From NCBI GenBank assembly GCA_964439935.1, contig CAYTPW010000005.1, positions 1 through 64,000 of the forward strand: a stretch of 64,000 bases of DNA, read 5' to 3'. The notes beneath the pieces are model-generated. The model saw only the letters and a program-made list of their open reading frames with translations. It was not told the DNA's origin and did not search any database. Source of the stretch: JABMQW01 sp964439935 (lineage in GTDB: Bacteria > Fidelibacterota > Marinisomatia > Marinisomatales > TCS56). Below are positions 42,780 to 52,069 of the stretch, one piece after another (position 1 is the stretch's first letter; every line of letters starts with the position of its first letter). The translations under genes and the position numbers were made by a program.

Positions 42780-44969
42780 ATGACCATGAATTTCGGAAGA
42801 TTCTTCAAAATAGCTGCTGATAAAAATCGTATCGTAGTGCTGGCGCTGATCCTGGTGACGGTTACGACATCGTCGGTTGGGATAGCTCAATTTATGCTGT
42901 ACCAAAAACATCTGGTTGATGAACGCGCCCATCTTTTGGCAACAGCTCAAAGCCAGGCGCGGATCATTGAATCCATAGCCCGGTTTGATATAGAACATGC
43001 AGCATCATTTCCAGATCAGCATCCGGAAGGCAGTAGACCAGGTACGCTAAGCCAGATCATTCGTGCTCACGAAGATTACAAGGGTTTTGGAAAAACAGGC
43101 GAATTCACAATGGCAGAGCATCAGGGAGACCTGATCGTTTTTACCTTCCGCCATCGATTAGGCGGCGTTGATCTACCAGCACCAGTTCCATTCGATTCAG
43201 AATTAGCCGAGCCCATGCGCCGCGCACTGCTGGGTATTTCGGGAACTATGATTGGTCCTGATTACCGGGGTGTGACGGTTTTAGCGGCTCATGAGCCGGT
43301 AGCAGTACTGAATATGGGAATTGTGGCTAAAAACGATCTCAGGGAAATTCAAGCCTACTTTATTCGCACATCAACGATCGCTGGTGCAATCATGATCGTC
43401 TTGATTCTGGTTGGTCTGATATTATTCTACAATGTCAGCAATCCGCTAATGGAACATCTGACCAGTTCTAAGGAAAAACTGGAAGCAGAAGTGCTGGTCC
43501 GCAGGCAGGCGGAGGAGACGCTGCTGGTACAAGCTGCCCGGATCCAGCTGCTGTTTGCGGCCGGGAAACGTCTTGGACTATCGCTCAACCTGGATGATAT
43601 TTATAGAACTGTTTACAAGGTCATATCCCAGACCGTTACTTGCGATGGCCTGGTTGTATCCTCCTATAGCCGGGAGGATGAACTGATCCGTTGTGTAGCC
43701 TGTTATCATGAAGGGAATCCCGTGGATGTTGCAGATTTTCCACCCATCCCGCTGGAACCTGAAGGTCAGGGAACCCAGAGTGTCGCCATCCGTACCGGTG
43801 AATCCCTGCTCCTGGCTGACTATCAACAGGACCGCCGGACGGTGCAGACTGCGTACTTTGTCAGCAAAAAAGGGATCGTTAATCATGACCAGGCCCCGGC
43901 TGATGAAGAGGTCACCCACTCAGCGCTGATCGTGCCGCTGAAATCGGAAAGCCAGGTAATCGGGGTCGTGCAGGTCTTTAGCTATCAAATTAATAGTTTT
44001 TCCGAAGAAGACCTTGCGCTGCTGGATGCGCTGGCACCGCAGATAGCAGCCGCGATGATCAACGCCCGGCTTTACCAGCAGTCGCAGACAGAAATTACCC
44101 AACGCCAGCAAGCTGAAAAAGAACTTGAAGAACAGCAGGATCAATTGGAAATAATGGTAGATCAGCGTACACAAGAACTTGAAGTCCGGGTAGCAGAGGT
44201 GGAAACACTGAACCGGGGGATGATTAGCCTAGCCGAGGATATGCAGGTAATAAATTCGACCCTGGAGTTAAGAACTTCGGAATTGTCAGAATTGAATCAG
44301 GAACTGGAATCATTCAGCTATTCGGTTTCGCATGACCTGCGTGCCCCGTTGCGCGCCATTGATGGATTTACCAAAATATTAACAGAAGACTATGCCGGTA
44401 CCTTTGATGTGGAGGGTCAACGATTGTTGCAGGTTATTACCGATAATGCCCAAAAGATGGGGAAACTGATCGATGATATCCTTGCCCTCTCCAGATTGGG
44501 ACGGAAAGCAATGAAATTCCAGACCATAGATACCAATAAACTGGTACGAGAGATCAGGGATAATCTTATGGCAGAAGCAGCCGGCCGGACAATCCGTTGG
44601 CAAATTAAAAAGCTCCCCAACATTCGTGCTGACCTTGCTCTGATTCGACAGGTATTTATCAATTTGCAGTCGAATGCTGTCAAATTCACCAGTACCAGGG
44701 AAACCACCAGGATTGAGATCGGCAGCAAAACACAGGATGGTCAGTTGGTTTTTTACGTCAAGGATAACGGTGTCGGATTTGATATGCAGTATGTGGATAA
44801 GATATTCGAGGTCTTTCAACGGCTGCATAGTTCTAAGGAATTTAAAGGCACCGGTGTTGGACTGGCTATCGTCAAGCGCCTGGTACAGCGCCATGGTGGA
44901 CGAACCTGGGCGGAAGCTAAAGTCGGCAAAGGTACAACTGTATTCATAACTTTACCACAGAAAGGATGA
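42780..44969 (+). CDS. Membrane GAF sensor histidine kinase
   Basis: The 729-residue protein has TM1 (about residues 17-36) and a periplasmic Cache-like sensor with GEFTMAEHQGDLIVFTFRHR. TM2 (about 205-225), GAF (about 250-430), a coiled coil and a phytochrome-type HisKA (SYSVSHDLRAPLRAIDGF, H518) follow, then HATPase_c ending with GTGVGLAIVKRLVQRHGG. The start is chosen at the ATG with AAAGG before it; an ATG nine codons upstream has no such site. Its stop overlaps the next gene region, a Rcp1-type receiver that this kinase class normally phosphorylates. Confidence 0.92.
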   Translation: MTMNFGRFFKIAADKNRIVVLALILVTVTTSSVGIAQFMLYQKHLVDERAHLLATAQSQARIIESIARFDIEHAASFPDQHPEGSRPGTLSQIIRAHEDYKGFGKTGEFTMAEHQGDLIVFTFRHRLGGVDLPAPVPFDSELAEPMRRALLGISGTMIGPDYRGVTVLAAHEPVAVLNMGIVAKNDLREIQAYFIRTSTIAGAIMIVLILVGLILFYNVSNPLMEHLTSSKEKLEAEVLVRRQAEETLLVQAARIQLLFAAGKRLGLSLNLDDIYRTVYKVISQTVTCDGLVVSSYSREDELIRCVACYHEGNPVDVADFPPIPLEPEGQGTQSVAIRTGESLLLADYQQDRRTVQTAYFVSKKGIVNHDQAPADEEVTHSALIVPLKSESQVIGVVQVFSYQINSFSEEDLALLDALAPQIAAAMINARLYQQSQTEITQRQQAEKELEEQQDQLEIMVDQRTQELEVRVAEVETLNRGMISLAEDMQVINSTLELRTSELSELNQELESFSYSVSHDLRAPLRAIDGFTKILTEDYAGTFDVEGQRLLQVITDNAQKMGKLIDDILALSRLGRKAMKFQTIDTNKLVREIRDNLMAEAAGRTIRWQIKKLPNIRADLALIRQVFINLQSNAVKFTSTRETTRIEIGSKTQDGQLVFYVKDNGVGFDMQYVDKIFEVFQRLHSSKEFKGTGVGLAIVKRLVQRHGGRTWAEAKVGKGTTVFITLPQKG

Positions 44970-44974
44970 AATCG

Positions 44975-45418
44975 ATGAATAAGATTAATGATGTTCAGAT
45001 TTTGCTGGTGGAGGACAATCCCACCGATGCCGAATTAGCACTGCGAGCATTTAATAAATATAATCTGTCCAACAGTGTTCTCTGGGTCAAGGATGGTGCA
45101 GAAGCACTGGATTTCGTTTTTGCCCGAAACGAATATAGTGATCGTCAGGATAACGATCGGCCGAAGCTGGTATTACTGGATCTGAAGCTGCCCAAGGTTG
45201 ATGGTCTGGAAGTCCTGCGACAGATGAAATCAGATGATTATACTAAAGTGATACCGGTGGTCGTTTTGACATCTTCGGAAGAAGAACAGGATATGATCGA
45301 CAGTTATAAGTTGGGAGTTAACAGCTATATTACCAAACCGGTGGATTTTGATAAATTTGTTGAATCCGTATCGAAACTGGGTCTGTACTGGGTGCTGCTA
45401 AATCAACCGTTGTCATAA
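44975..45418 (+). CDS. Rcp1-type single-domain response regulator
   Basis: The 147-residue receiver has ILLVEDNPTDAELALRAF, the phosphoacceptor region LVLLDLKLPKVDG and VVLTSSEEEQDMIDSYKLG, and ends with YITKPVDFDKFVESV...LGLYW, all typical of the Rcp1 group that partners phytochrome-type kinases. I use the ATG at 44975 because AAGG is spaced nine bases away; an ATG at 44966 overlaps the kinase stop but has the site directly against it. It is almost certainly the partner of the kinase immediately upstream. Confidence 0.92.
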   Translation: MNKINDVQILLVEDNPTDAELALRAFNKYNLSNSVLWVKDGAEALDFVFARNEYSDRQDNDRPKLVLLDLKLPKVDGLEVLRQMKSDDYTKVIPVVVLTSSEEEQDMIDSYKLGVNSYITKPVDFDKFVESVSKLGLYWVLLNQPLS

Positions 45419-45466
45419 CATTGTAGCCTGTCAATACAATGCTTACCGTTATGAGAGGAAAGTAAG

Positions 45467-48160
45467 ATGAAAAATCCAAAGCCGCTTCGAATCTTGATTA
45501 TTGAGGACGTACCGACCGATGCCGAGCTGGTGGTTCGAGAATTGAAAAAAGGCGGACTCAAATTCACTTCTAAACTGGTAGATAACGAAAAAGCGCTCAG
45601 GAAGGAGTTAGACGATTTTAGCCCGGATCTAATTCTCTCCGATTACAGCATGCCACAATTTACCGGTCTGGATGCTTTAAAGATTGTGTTAGAGCTACAG
45701 CCTGAAATCCCATTTATCCTGGTAACTGGTACTCTAAGTGAGGAAACAGCCGTCGACTGCATTAAAGCCGGCGCCTGGGATTATGTGATCAAGGATCGTT
45801 TGAGCCGTTTAGTTACTGCCGTAAATGAAGCCATTAATTTGAAGATTGCCAGGGAAGATCGAAAAAGGATTAGAGAAGAATTGCGTTTTTCCCAGGAATA
45901 TTCTCAGTATCTAATAAACAGTTCCCTGGATATGATCATCGCGGTGGATAATAATCGCAAATTAACTGAATTCAATAAAGCAGCCGAGATTGCTTTTGGA
46001 TATCAGAGAAAGGAAGTGGTTGGGAAACACGTTAACATTCTATATGCCAATGTAAAAAAGGGCTTGAATGTCCATAAACAAACAGAAATCAATGGACAGT
46101 ATGTTGAGGAAGTTGTGAACAAAAGGAAAAATGGCACGGTCTTCCCAGCATTAATATCAGCCTCCGTTCTTAAAGACGCCGATGGTAAACAGGCCGGTGT
46201 GATGGGTATCTCCCGTGATATAACCGTACAGAATAAAGCCAAAGATGCCCTGATTAAATCAGAGGAGCGTTTTAAGATCATTTTTTATGATGCACCGGAT
46301 GCTATTTACCTGACCGATCTAAAGGGGAATTTTATCGATGGCAACAAAATGGCTGAAACATTGACCGGATTTAAAAAAGAATCATTAATTGGAAATAATT
46401 TCTTGGAGATAGGATTATTGTCTGCTAACCAAATTCCCAAAGCTACCAAGGCGCTAGCCAAAAGTATTCTGGGAAAAGCTACCGGACCCGATGAGTTTAC
46501 ATTAAATCAAAAAGACGGTTCGCTGGTTGATGTCGAAATCATCACCTACCCTGTGAAGATTCAAGATCAATCCCTGGTTTTGGGGATTGCGCGGGACATG
46601 TCAGAACGAATGCAGGCAGAAAATAAGCTGCGTCAGTCGGAGGAAAGATACCGTTCGGTAACAGAGACAGCTGCGGAAGCCATAATTTCAGCTGGTTCGA
46701 ACGGCAGAGTTGTTTCATGGAATCCAGGGGCAAGCAAATTGTTTGGCTATTCGGAAACTGAAATGCTGGGGAAAATGCTGACTCAAATAATACCGGAGAA
46801 ATATCAAAAAAAACATGCCAGTGCATTTAAAAGATTTGTTGAGACCCGGAAGCCGATGGTTGTTAGTGCCTTTGAAATGGAAGGTCTGCGTAAAGATGGT
46901 TCACTTTGCCCAATTGAGATATCATTGTCCAGTTGGGAAATCGGCGATGAAATATTTTTCACTGCTATAATCAGAGATATCGCCAAACGCAGGCAAATGG
47001 AGGAAGAAAGTGAGCAAGCCTTTGAAGAGGCACGAAAGGCCAATCAGGTCAAAGATCTGTTTCTGGCTAATATGTCCCATGAGATCCGCACACCATTGAA
47101 TTCCATCCTGGGATTTTCGCAAATTATTGAGCAGCGTTTTAAAGACCAGATGAATGCCGAGGATTCTGAATATTTCCGGATTATTCACAATAGCGGTGAA
47201 CGATTAATAAACACCGTACATGGTATTCTTGATATTTCTCAGATTGAAGCAGGAGCAATGCCGTATAATCCAGAACCAATAATATTGGCTGCGTCAATGG
47301 GGTGGATGTTCAAAGAATTCAAACCAGTAGCCGCAGTGAAAAATCTGGAATTATCGTATGATAACCAGATTGGTAATGGAGCAATTAAAATTGATGAAGC
47401 CAGTTTTCGAAAAGCGGTTTCAAATCTGCTGGATAATGCTATCAAGTACACTGAAAAAGGCCGAATTAGTATTACACTAACTGAAGAAAAAGGTAAATAT
47501 GTATTGTCCATCAGTGATACCGGAATTGGGATCAGTCCCGAATACCAGGATCATCTATACGATGCTTTTTCTCAGGAAAGTAGCGGCTACACTAAAAAAT
47601 ACCAGGGTCTGGGACTTGGTTTATCCATCACTAAACGCTGTCTGGAAATTAACTCTGTACCGATTGAGTTAGAAAGCAAGCAGGGAGTTGGTACTACCTT
47701 TAGATTAACGTTTACACCGGTGGCTGCGATCATTGAAGAAACTGAAATAAAGACCAGACCGGCAGAAGCAGTGGTTGAAAAAACTGCCAGTAAAGAAAAA
47801 CCGGTGATACTGTTGGTTGAGGATGATGAGAATAATCGTAAAACTTTTGAGGTGATCCTGAAGAAGAAATTTGAAACTCCCTATGCCGTGTCAGTAAATG
47901 AAGCAAAAATACAATTGCGCAAACTTGAGGTGGATTTAATTATCCTCGATCTTTCGCTGGAAGGCGATGAGGATGGGTTGGATTTGGTCGAGTATATGAA
48001 AAAGCAGAAAGCGTTTAAGGATATACCGATTATTGCAGTTACAGCCCATGCCTTTGTGACTGATCGTGAAAATGTATTAAATGCCGGCTGCAACGATTAT
48101 TTGAGCAAACCGGTCCCAATTAAGAAATTGCTTGATAAAGTCGGTCAATATTTAAATTGA
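45467..48160 (+). CDS. REC-PAS hybrid histidine kinase
   Basis: The 897-residue soluble protein has a receiver (1-125, ILSDYSMPQFTG). Three PAS domains follow (about 140-265, 270-385 and 390-510), then HisKA with H538 (NMSHEIRTPLN), HATPase_c (about 640-760, SDTGIGI) and a C-terminal receiver (about 785-895, with LDLSLEGDEDGLD). From HisKA onward it is a close paralogue of the kinases at 32730 and 49618, differing mainly in its PAS front. Downstream lies the first REP/RAYT region. The receiver-first order suggests it acts inside a phosphorelay. Confidence 0.92.
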   Translation: MKNPKPLRILIIEDVPTDAELVVRELKKGGLKFTSKLVDNEKALRKELDDFSPDLILSDYSMPQFTGLDALKIVLELQPEIPFILVTGTLSEETAVDCIKAGAWDYVIKDRLSRLVTAVNEAINLKIAREDRKRIREELRFSQEYSQYLINSSLDMIIAVDNNRKLTEFNKAAEIAFGYQRKEVVGKHVNILYANVKKGLNVHKQTEINGQYVEEVVNKRKNGTVFPALISASVLKDADGKQAGVMGISRDITVQNKAKDALIKSEERFKIIFYDAPDAIYLTDLKGNFIDGNKMAETLTGFKKESLIGNNFLEIGLLSANQIPKATKALAKSILGKATGPDEFTLNQKDGSLVDVEIITYPVKIQDQSLVLGIARDMSERMQAENKLRQSEERYRSVTETAAEAIISAGSNGRVVSWNPGASKLFGYSETEMLGKMLTQIIPEKYQKKHASAFKRFVETRKPMVVSAFEMEGLRKDGSLCPIEISLSSWEIGDEIFFTAIIRDIAKRRQMEEESEQAFEEARKANQVKDLFLANMSHEIRTPLNSILGFSQIIEQRFKDQMNAEDSEYFRIIHNSGERLINTVHGILDISQIEAGAMPYNPEPIILAASMGWMFKEFKPVAAVKNLELSYDNQIGNGAIKIDEASFRKAVSNLLDNAIKYTEKGRISITLTEEKGKYVLSISDTGIGISPEYQDHLYDAFSQESSGYTKKYQGLGLGLSITKRCLEINSVPIELESKQGVGTTFRLTFTPVAAIIEETEIKTRPAEAVVEKTASKEKPVILLVEDDENNRKTFEVILKKKFETPYAVSVNEAKIQLRKLEVDLIILDLSLEGDEDGLDLVEYMKKQKAFKDIPIIAVTAHAFVTDRENVLNAGCNDYLSKPVPIKKLLDKVGQYLN

Positions 48161-48418
48161 AACAAATTAATGCGCAGAAAGGAATGGAATGAATAGCCCC
48201 GTCTATTATGACAGCTATCGCAGTAAACCGTGGCAATTCAGAAAGGGACCATTGAGTAGCCCCGTCCTTCAGGACTGGCTTTGCAGGGAAGTTATGGCAA
48301 TTCAGGAAACCATGGCTATACAGCAAGGAGAGGATTGAATAGCCCCGTCCTTCAGGGCGGGGATTAATGAAATCCCAAAATAAACTGGGGTTTTAACCCC
48401 AGATACACGGAGAAAGGA
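48161..48418. repeat. REP-like repeats upstream of the transposase gene
   Basis: This 258-base gap holds two degenerate units (GAATAGCCCCGTC near 48190 and GAGTAGCCCCGTCCTTCAG near 48255) and one intact double hairpin (48342-48402). Hairpin 1 is CCCCGTCC-TTCA-GGGCGGGG with one G-T pair. Hairpin 2 is the palindrome CTGGGGTTTTAACCCCAG (48385-48402). A spacer phrase like GTGGCAATTCAG recurs before each unit. The intact doublet ends 16 bases before the transposase start, as the left end of an IS200-like element would. Confidence 0.82.
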
Positions 48419-48853
48419 ATGCCGTTCATCAATATCTGGATTCATCTGATCTGGGCAACAAAAAATCGACAACCATTTCTCACAAAAGAAATCCGCGCGA
48501 AAGTTTTTTCGCATATTCGGAAAAATGCTAAGGAAAAAGGAATTCAGCTTGATTTCATAAATGGATGCGCTGAGCATTTACACATTCTTATATCAATGAA
48601 TTCAGAGCAGTCAATTGCTAAAATCGCTCATTTATTGAAAGGAGAATCTTCGCACTGGATAAATGAAAATAAATTGCTTAATCATAGATTTAGCTGGCAG
48701 GAAGAGTATATTGCTGTTTCAATCAGCCATTCAGCGGTGGACAGGGTACGAGAATATATTAAAAATCAGGAAGAGCATCATCGCCTAAAATCCTTTGCTG
48801 AAGAATATCAGATATTTTTGAATAAATATGGATTTGAGATTGATGAGAGATAA
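48419..48853 (+). CDS. REP-associated / IS200-like Y1 transposase (RAYT)
   Basis: The 144-residue HUH single-strand transposase has the histidine pair H53-x-H55 (AEHLHIL), an N-terminal MPFINIWIHLIWATKNRQPF and the catalytic tyrosine Y113 in REYIKNQEEHHRLKSF, the signature of this RAYT-like group. Such enzymes nick hairpin DNA through a 5' phosphotyrosine. A GGAGAAAGGA site precedes the ATG. It is intact and flanked by REP-like double hairpins, so it probably still recognises them or did so recently. Confidence 0.92.
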   Translation: MPFINIWIHLIWATKNRQPFLTKEIRAKVFSHIRKNAKEKGIQLDFINGCAEHLHILISMNSEQSIAKIAHLLKGESSHWINENKLLNHRFSWQEEYIAVSISHSAVDRVREYIKNQEEHHRLKSFAEEYQIFLNKYGFEIDER

Positions 48854-49617
48854 TGGGTTAAAACCCGGTTGGTTGTTGGAATTGATCCACGGCTTAAAAG
48901 CCGTGGATCAATTCATAAAGCCGTGGCAATTTGGGAAATCTTGGCAATGCAAAAAAGAGTGCAATGAATAGTCCCTGCCCATTCCAAATGCAATTAGGGA
49001 AAATTCGTAACAGGAATGCTGTGGCAATACAGCAAGGAATGAATTGAGTAGCGCGAGCGAGATTCTAATACGATTTAGGAAGATTAATAGTAGGGTAATA
49101 GTGGTAATGCAGAAAGGAAAGGATTGAATAGCCCCGTCCTTCAGGGCGGGGATTAAATGAATCCCAAAATTTGTCGGGGTTTTAACCCCATAATTAGATG
49201 ATAAGCCAAATAAAAAAAAGGATCTTTAGCAGCTCCTTGACTCCAGCCAGCGCGCCTACGACGGGCAGTTACAGCAGGAAACCGTGGCAATTCAAAAAGG
49301 AATGCAGTGAAAAGCCCCTCGTTAAAGGCGGGTACAGCAGGATGCAATAGTAATTCAGAAAATCGAGGTGTGAATAGCCCCGTCCTTTAGGGCGGGGATT
49401 AAATGAATCCCAAAATAAACTGGGGTTTTACCCCATCAAAAAGACGATAAGCAATATTAATTTGAGAATAGTAGAAAATGAGAGATTTAAACCGACACCG
49501 GGTTTTATGCTCAATTGATAAAACCTGGAACGGACGGGAAATGATACCAATTATTGGATTAGCAATTAAATTGCCCATCTATTAATAGGATGAACAGAAA
49601 AACAATGGAGATACTCC
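48854..49617. repeat. REP-like repeat region downstream of the transposase
   Basis: This 764-base gap carries no gene. It holds intact double hairpins at 49131-49189 and 49377-49435 (GCCCCGTCC...GGGCGGGG followed by a GGGGTTTTA-CCCC palindrome). Degenerate units lie near 48965, 49040 and 49310, each preceded by a GGCAAT(T/A)CAG-like phrase. A short GGGTT-AA-AACCC hairpin lies just after the transposase stop (48855-48866). The last 170 bases, AT-rich, probably contain the promoter of the 49618 kinase, which has GGAG about eight bases before its ATG. Confidence 0.8.
48879..48914. repeat. Perfect 17-bp palindromic hairpin after the transposase gene
   Basis: GAATTGATCCACGGCTT and its exact reverse complement are separated by AA. 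It lies 25 bases past the transposase stop and is followed by CCGTGGCAATT, so half of the stem is the same phrase that precedes each REP-like unit. It may be the right-end recognition hairpin of the element. No T-run follows, so a terminator role is less likely. Confidence 0.7.
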
Positions 49618-51615
49618 ATGCCTAAAATACTGATTATTGATGACAATGAAGATTATTTGTCAATTCTAAAAGATGTTCTTAACGTTCATAAACCAGAATA
49701 TACGGTGCTGTTGGCTCAATCTGGAGAAGAAGGTATCAAACTGGCACAGACTGAAAAACCGGATGTGATCCTGTTGGATATTATTATGCCGGGTATGGAT
49801 GGTTATCAAATCTGCAGTCACCTAAAAAAAGATGATGGATTGAAGCAGGTACCGATAGTTTTTCTGACCGGTCAAAAAACAAGTACCGAGGACCGCATCA
49901 AAGGCCTGGAATCAGGTGGTGATGCCTATCTATCCAAACCGGTCAACTCGGGGGAACTGATTGCTCAAATCGAAGTCATGCTCAGGATAAAAAAAGCGGA
50001 GGACCAGCTGCGGCTGGATAAAGAATCGTTGGAGCAGAAAGTCCATCAACGAACCGGGGAGCTGGAAAATGCTGTCAATAGATTGAAGGAATCCGAGCAA
50101 AAATTCCGCACGCTCTATAACAATTCCCCGGATATGTATGCCTCTGTTGCACCTGAAAATGACAGTATTCTGTTATGTAATGAAACACTGCTGAAAAAGA
50201 CCGGTTATTCGCGCAAAGAACTTATCGGTTTTCCGGTATTCAAAATATATCATGAAGATTGTCTGAACGAGGTGGAACTGGCATTTCAAAAATTCCACAA
50301 AACAGGCCAGGTTAAGAACAGGGAATTAATTATTAAAAGGAAAGATGGCAGCAAGATTGACGTGAATCTTAATGCTAATGCTGTCAGGGATGGTGCAGGC
50401 AAGATACTTTATTCAATTTCTTCCTGGAGAGATATAACCGAGCGTAAACTGGCGGCAGTGGAATTAAATAAAGCATTAGTTGAAGCTCAAAGGGCCAATA
50501 ATGTTAAAGATCTATTCCTGGCGAATATGTCGCACGAAATCCGGACACCAATGAATTCCATTCTTGGTTTTTTAGAAGTAATTGAGAAAAATTTTAAGGA
50601 CCGAACGGAAGACCACGAAAGTGAGTATTTTCAGATTATCCGCGGCAGCGGAAAACGATTATTAAATACTGTGCATGATATTCTTGACATATCACAAATC
50701 GATGCGGGCACTGTTCCTTATTTTCCCAGGATCGTACGATTGGCGACTCTAATTGAGTTTGTAGTCAAAGAATTAAAAACAAAGGCTAAAGCCAAAAATC
50801 TGAAGTTCACTTATACTAACCGGATCGATAATGGAACCGTTAAAGTTGATGAACCATCGATCACCAAAGCTGTATCAAATCTGGTTGAAAACGCGATCAA
50901 GTACACCAGGGCAGGACATATAGATCTGCATTTGAACGAATTGAATGGCCACTACATTCTCACAATCAAAGATACCGGAATTGGGATGTCAAAAGATTAT
51001 ATGAAAAACATGTATGACCTTTTTTCGCAGGAAAGTACTGGTTATACCAGGAATTACCAGGGTTTAGGACTTGGTTTATCGATCGCTAAGAGTTGTCTGG
51101 AGCTGAATGGTGTCCCGATTGAAGTAGAAAGCAAACAGTCTGTTGGTACTACTTTTAGCTTAACGTTCAGGCCGGTGGACGCGCTCATCGAAGAAACTGA
51201 AATGGTGACCGGGCAGGAAGACATTGCGGTCGAAAAAACTACCGGTAAAGTAAAACCAGTGATCCTACTGGTTGAGGATGACATAAATAATCGTAAAACA
51301 CTTGAAGTAATCCTGAAAGGCAAGTATGAAACTCCCGGTGCCGTGTCCGTAAATGAAGCAAAAATGCAATTGAGCAAACATCAGGTGGATTTAATTATCC
51401 TCGATCTTTCGCTGGAAGGCGATGAGGATGGATTGGACCTGGTCGCTTTTATTAAAGCTGACAAGGGATTAAAGGATATTCCGATAATCGCCGTTACTGC
51501 CCATGCCTTTATCACCGATCGCGATAATGTACTCAATGCCGGCTGCAACGATTATATGAGCAAACCAATCAATATTAAGAGTTTGTTGGATATGGTTGGT
51601 AAATATTTAAATTAA
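49618..51615 (+). CDS. REC-PAS hybrid histidine kinase
   Basis: The 665-residue soluble protein starts MPKILIIDDNEDYLSILKDV, almost the same as the kinase at 19018. Its receiver spans 1-125 (LLDIIMPGMDG). One PAS domain (about 155-280), HisKA with H306 (NMSHEIRTPMN), HATPase_c (about 405-525) and a receiver (about 550-662) follow. Its front half is therefore related to one paralogue and its catalytic half to others (32730, 45467), which suggests domain exchange. Both sides are bordered by REP-like repeat regions. Confidence 0.92.
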   Translation: MPKILIIDDNEDYLSILKDVLNVHKPEYTVLLAQSGEEGIKLAQTEKPDVILLDIIMPGMDGYQICSHLKKDDGLKQVPIVFLTGQKTSTEDRIKGLESGGDAYLSKPVNSGELIAQIEVMLRIKKAEDQLRLDKESLEQKVHQRTGELENAVNRLKESEQKFRTLYNNSPDMYASVAPENDSILLCNETLLKKTGYSRKELIGFPVFKIYHEDCLNEVELAFQKFHKTGQVKNRELIIKRKDGSKIDVNLNANAVRDGAGKILYSISSWRDITERKLAAVELNKALVEAQRANNVKDLFLANMSHEIRTPMNSILGFLEVIEKNFKDRTEDHESEYFQIIRGSGKRLLNTVHDILDISQIDAGTVPYFPRIVRLATLIEFVVKELKTKAKAKNLKFTYTNRIDNGTVKVDEPSITKAVSNLVENAIKYTRAGHIDLHLNELNGHYILTIKDTGIGMSKDYMKNMYDLFSQESTGYTRNYQGLGLGLSIAKSCLELNGVPIEVESKQSVGTTFSLTFRPVDALIEETEMVTGQEDIAVEKTTGKVKPVILLVEDDINNRKTLEVILKGKYETPGAVSVNEAKMQLSKHQVDLIILDLSLEGDEDGLDLVAFIKADKGLKDIPIIAVTAHAFITDRDNVLNAGCNDYMSKPINIKSLLDMVGKYLN

Positions 51616-52069
51616 AAATTAAATGTCTCAAACAGGATATGAAAATACTCAGCTAACCACAGCAATTCAGAAAGCTGCTGCAATGCGGAAAGGAAAGGAA
51701 TGAATAGCCCTGTCCTTTAGGGCGGGGATTAAATGATCCCCGAAATTTGCCGGGGTTTTAACCCCATAATTAGATGATGAGCAATATAATAAAAAAGGAT
51801 CTTTAGTAGCTCCTTGGCTCCAGCCAGCGCGCCTGCGAAACGCAGGTATAGCAGTGAAGCCGTGGCAATTCAGGAAGCCATTGCAATAAAGTAGGAGTGA
51901 AATGAGTAGCTCCGTCCCATTCCAATTACGATTCAGGTTGATTAATCACAGGGAAACCGGAGCAATACAGAAGGAGTGCAATGAGTAGCCCCGTCCTTTA
52001 GGGCGGGATTTAAAAGATTCCCAAAATTCGTTGGGGTTTTAACCCCATTAAAAAGATGATGATCAAAAT
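51616..52069. repeat. REP-like repeat region between kinase and STAS-like gene
   Basis: This 454-base gap holds intact double hairpins at 51707-51766 and 51988-52047 and a degenerate unit near 51905. The part from 51701 to about 51880 resembles 49131 to about 49300: the same doublet, then AAAAAAGGATCTTTAG, then GCTCC-TTG-CTCCAGCCAGCGCGCC. The gap after each paralogous kinase has thus been copied as a block. No gene is seen here. Confidence 0.8.

Noticed and set aside
43578..43919. Antisense open frame of 113 codons in the GAF kinase
   Set aside because: The opposite strand encodes a clear GAF domain, and the antisense translation has no motif or ribosome binding site.
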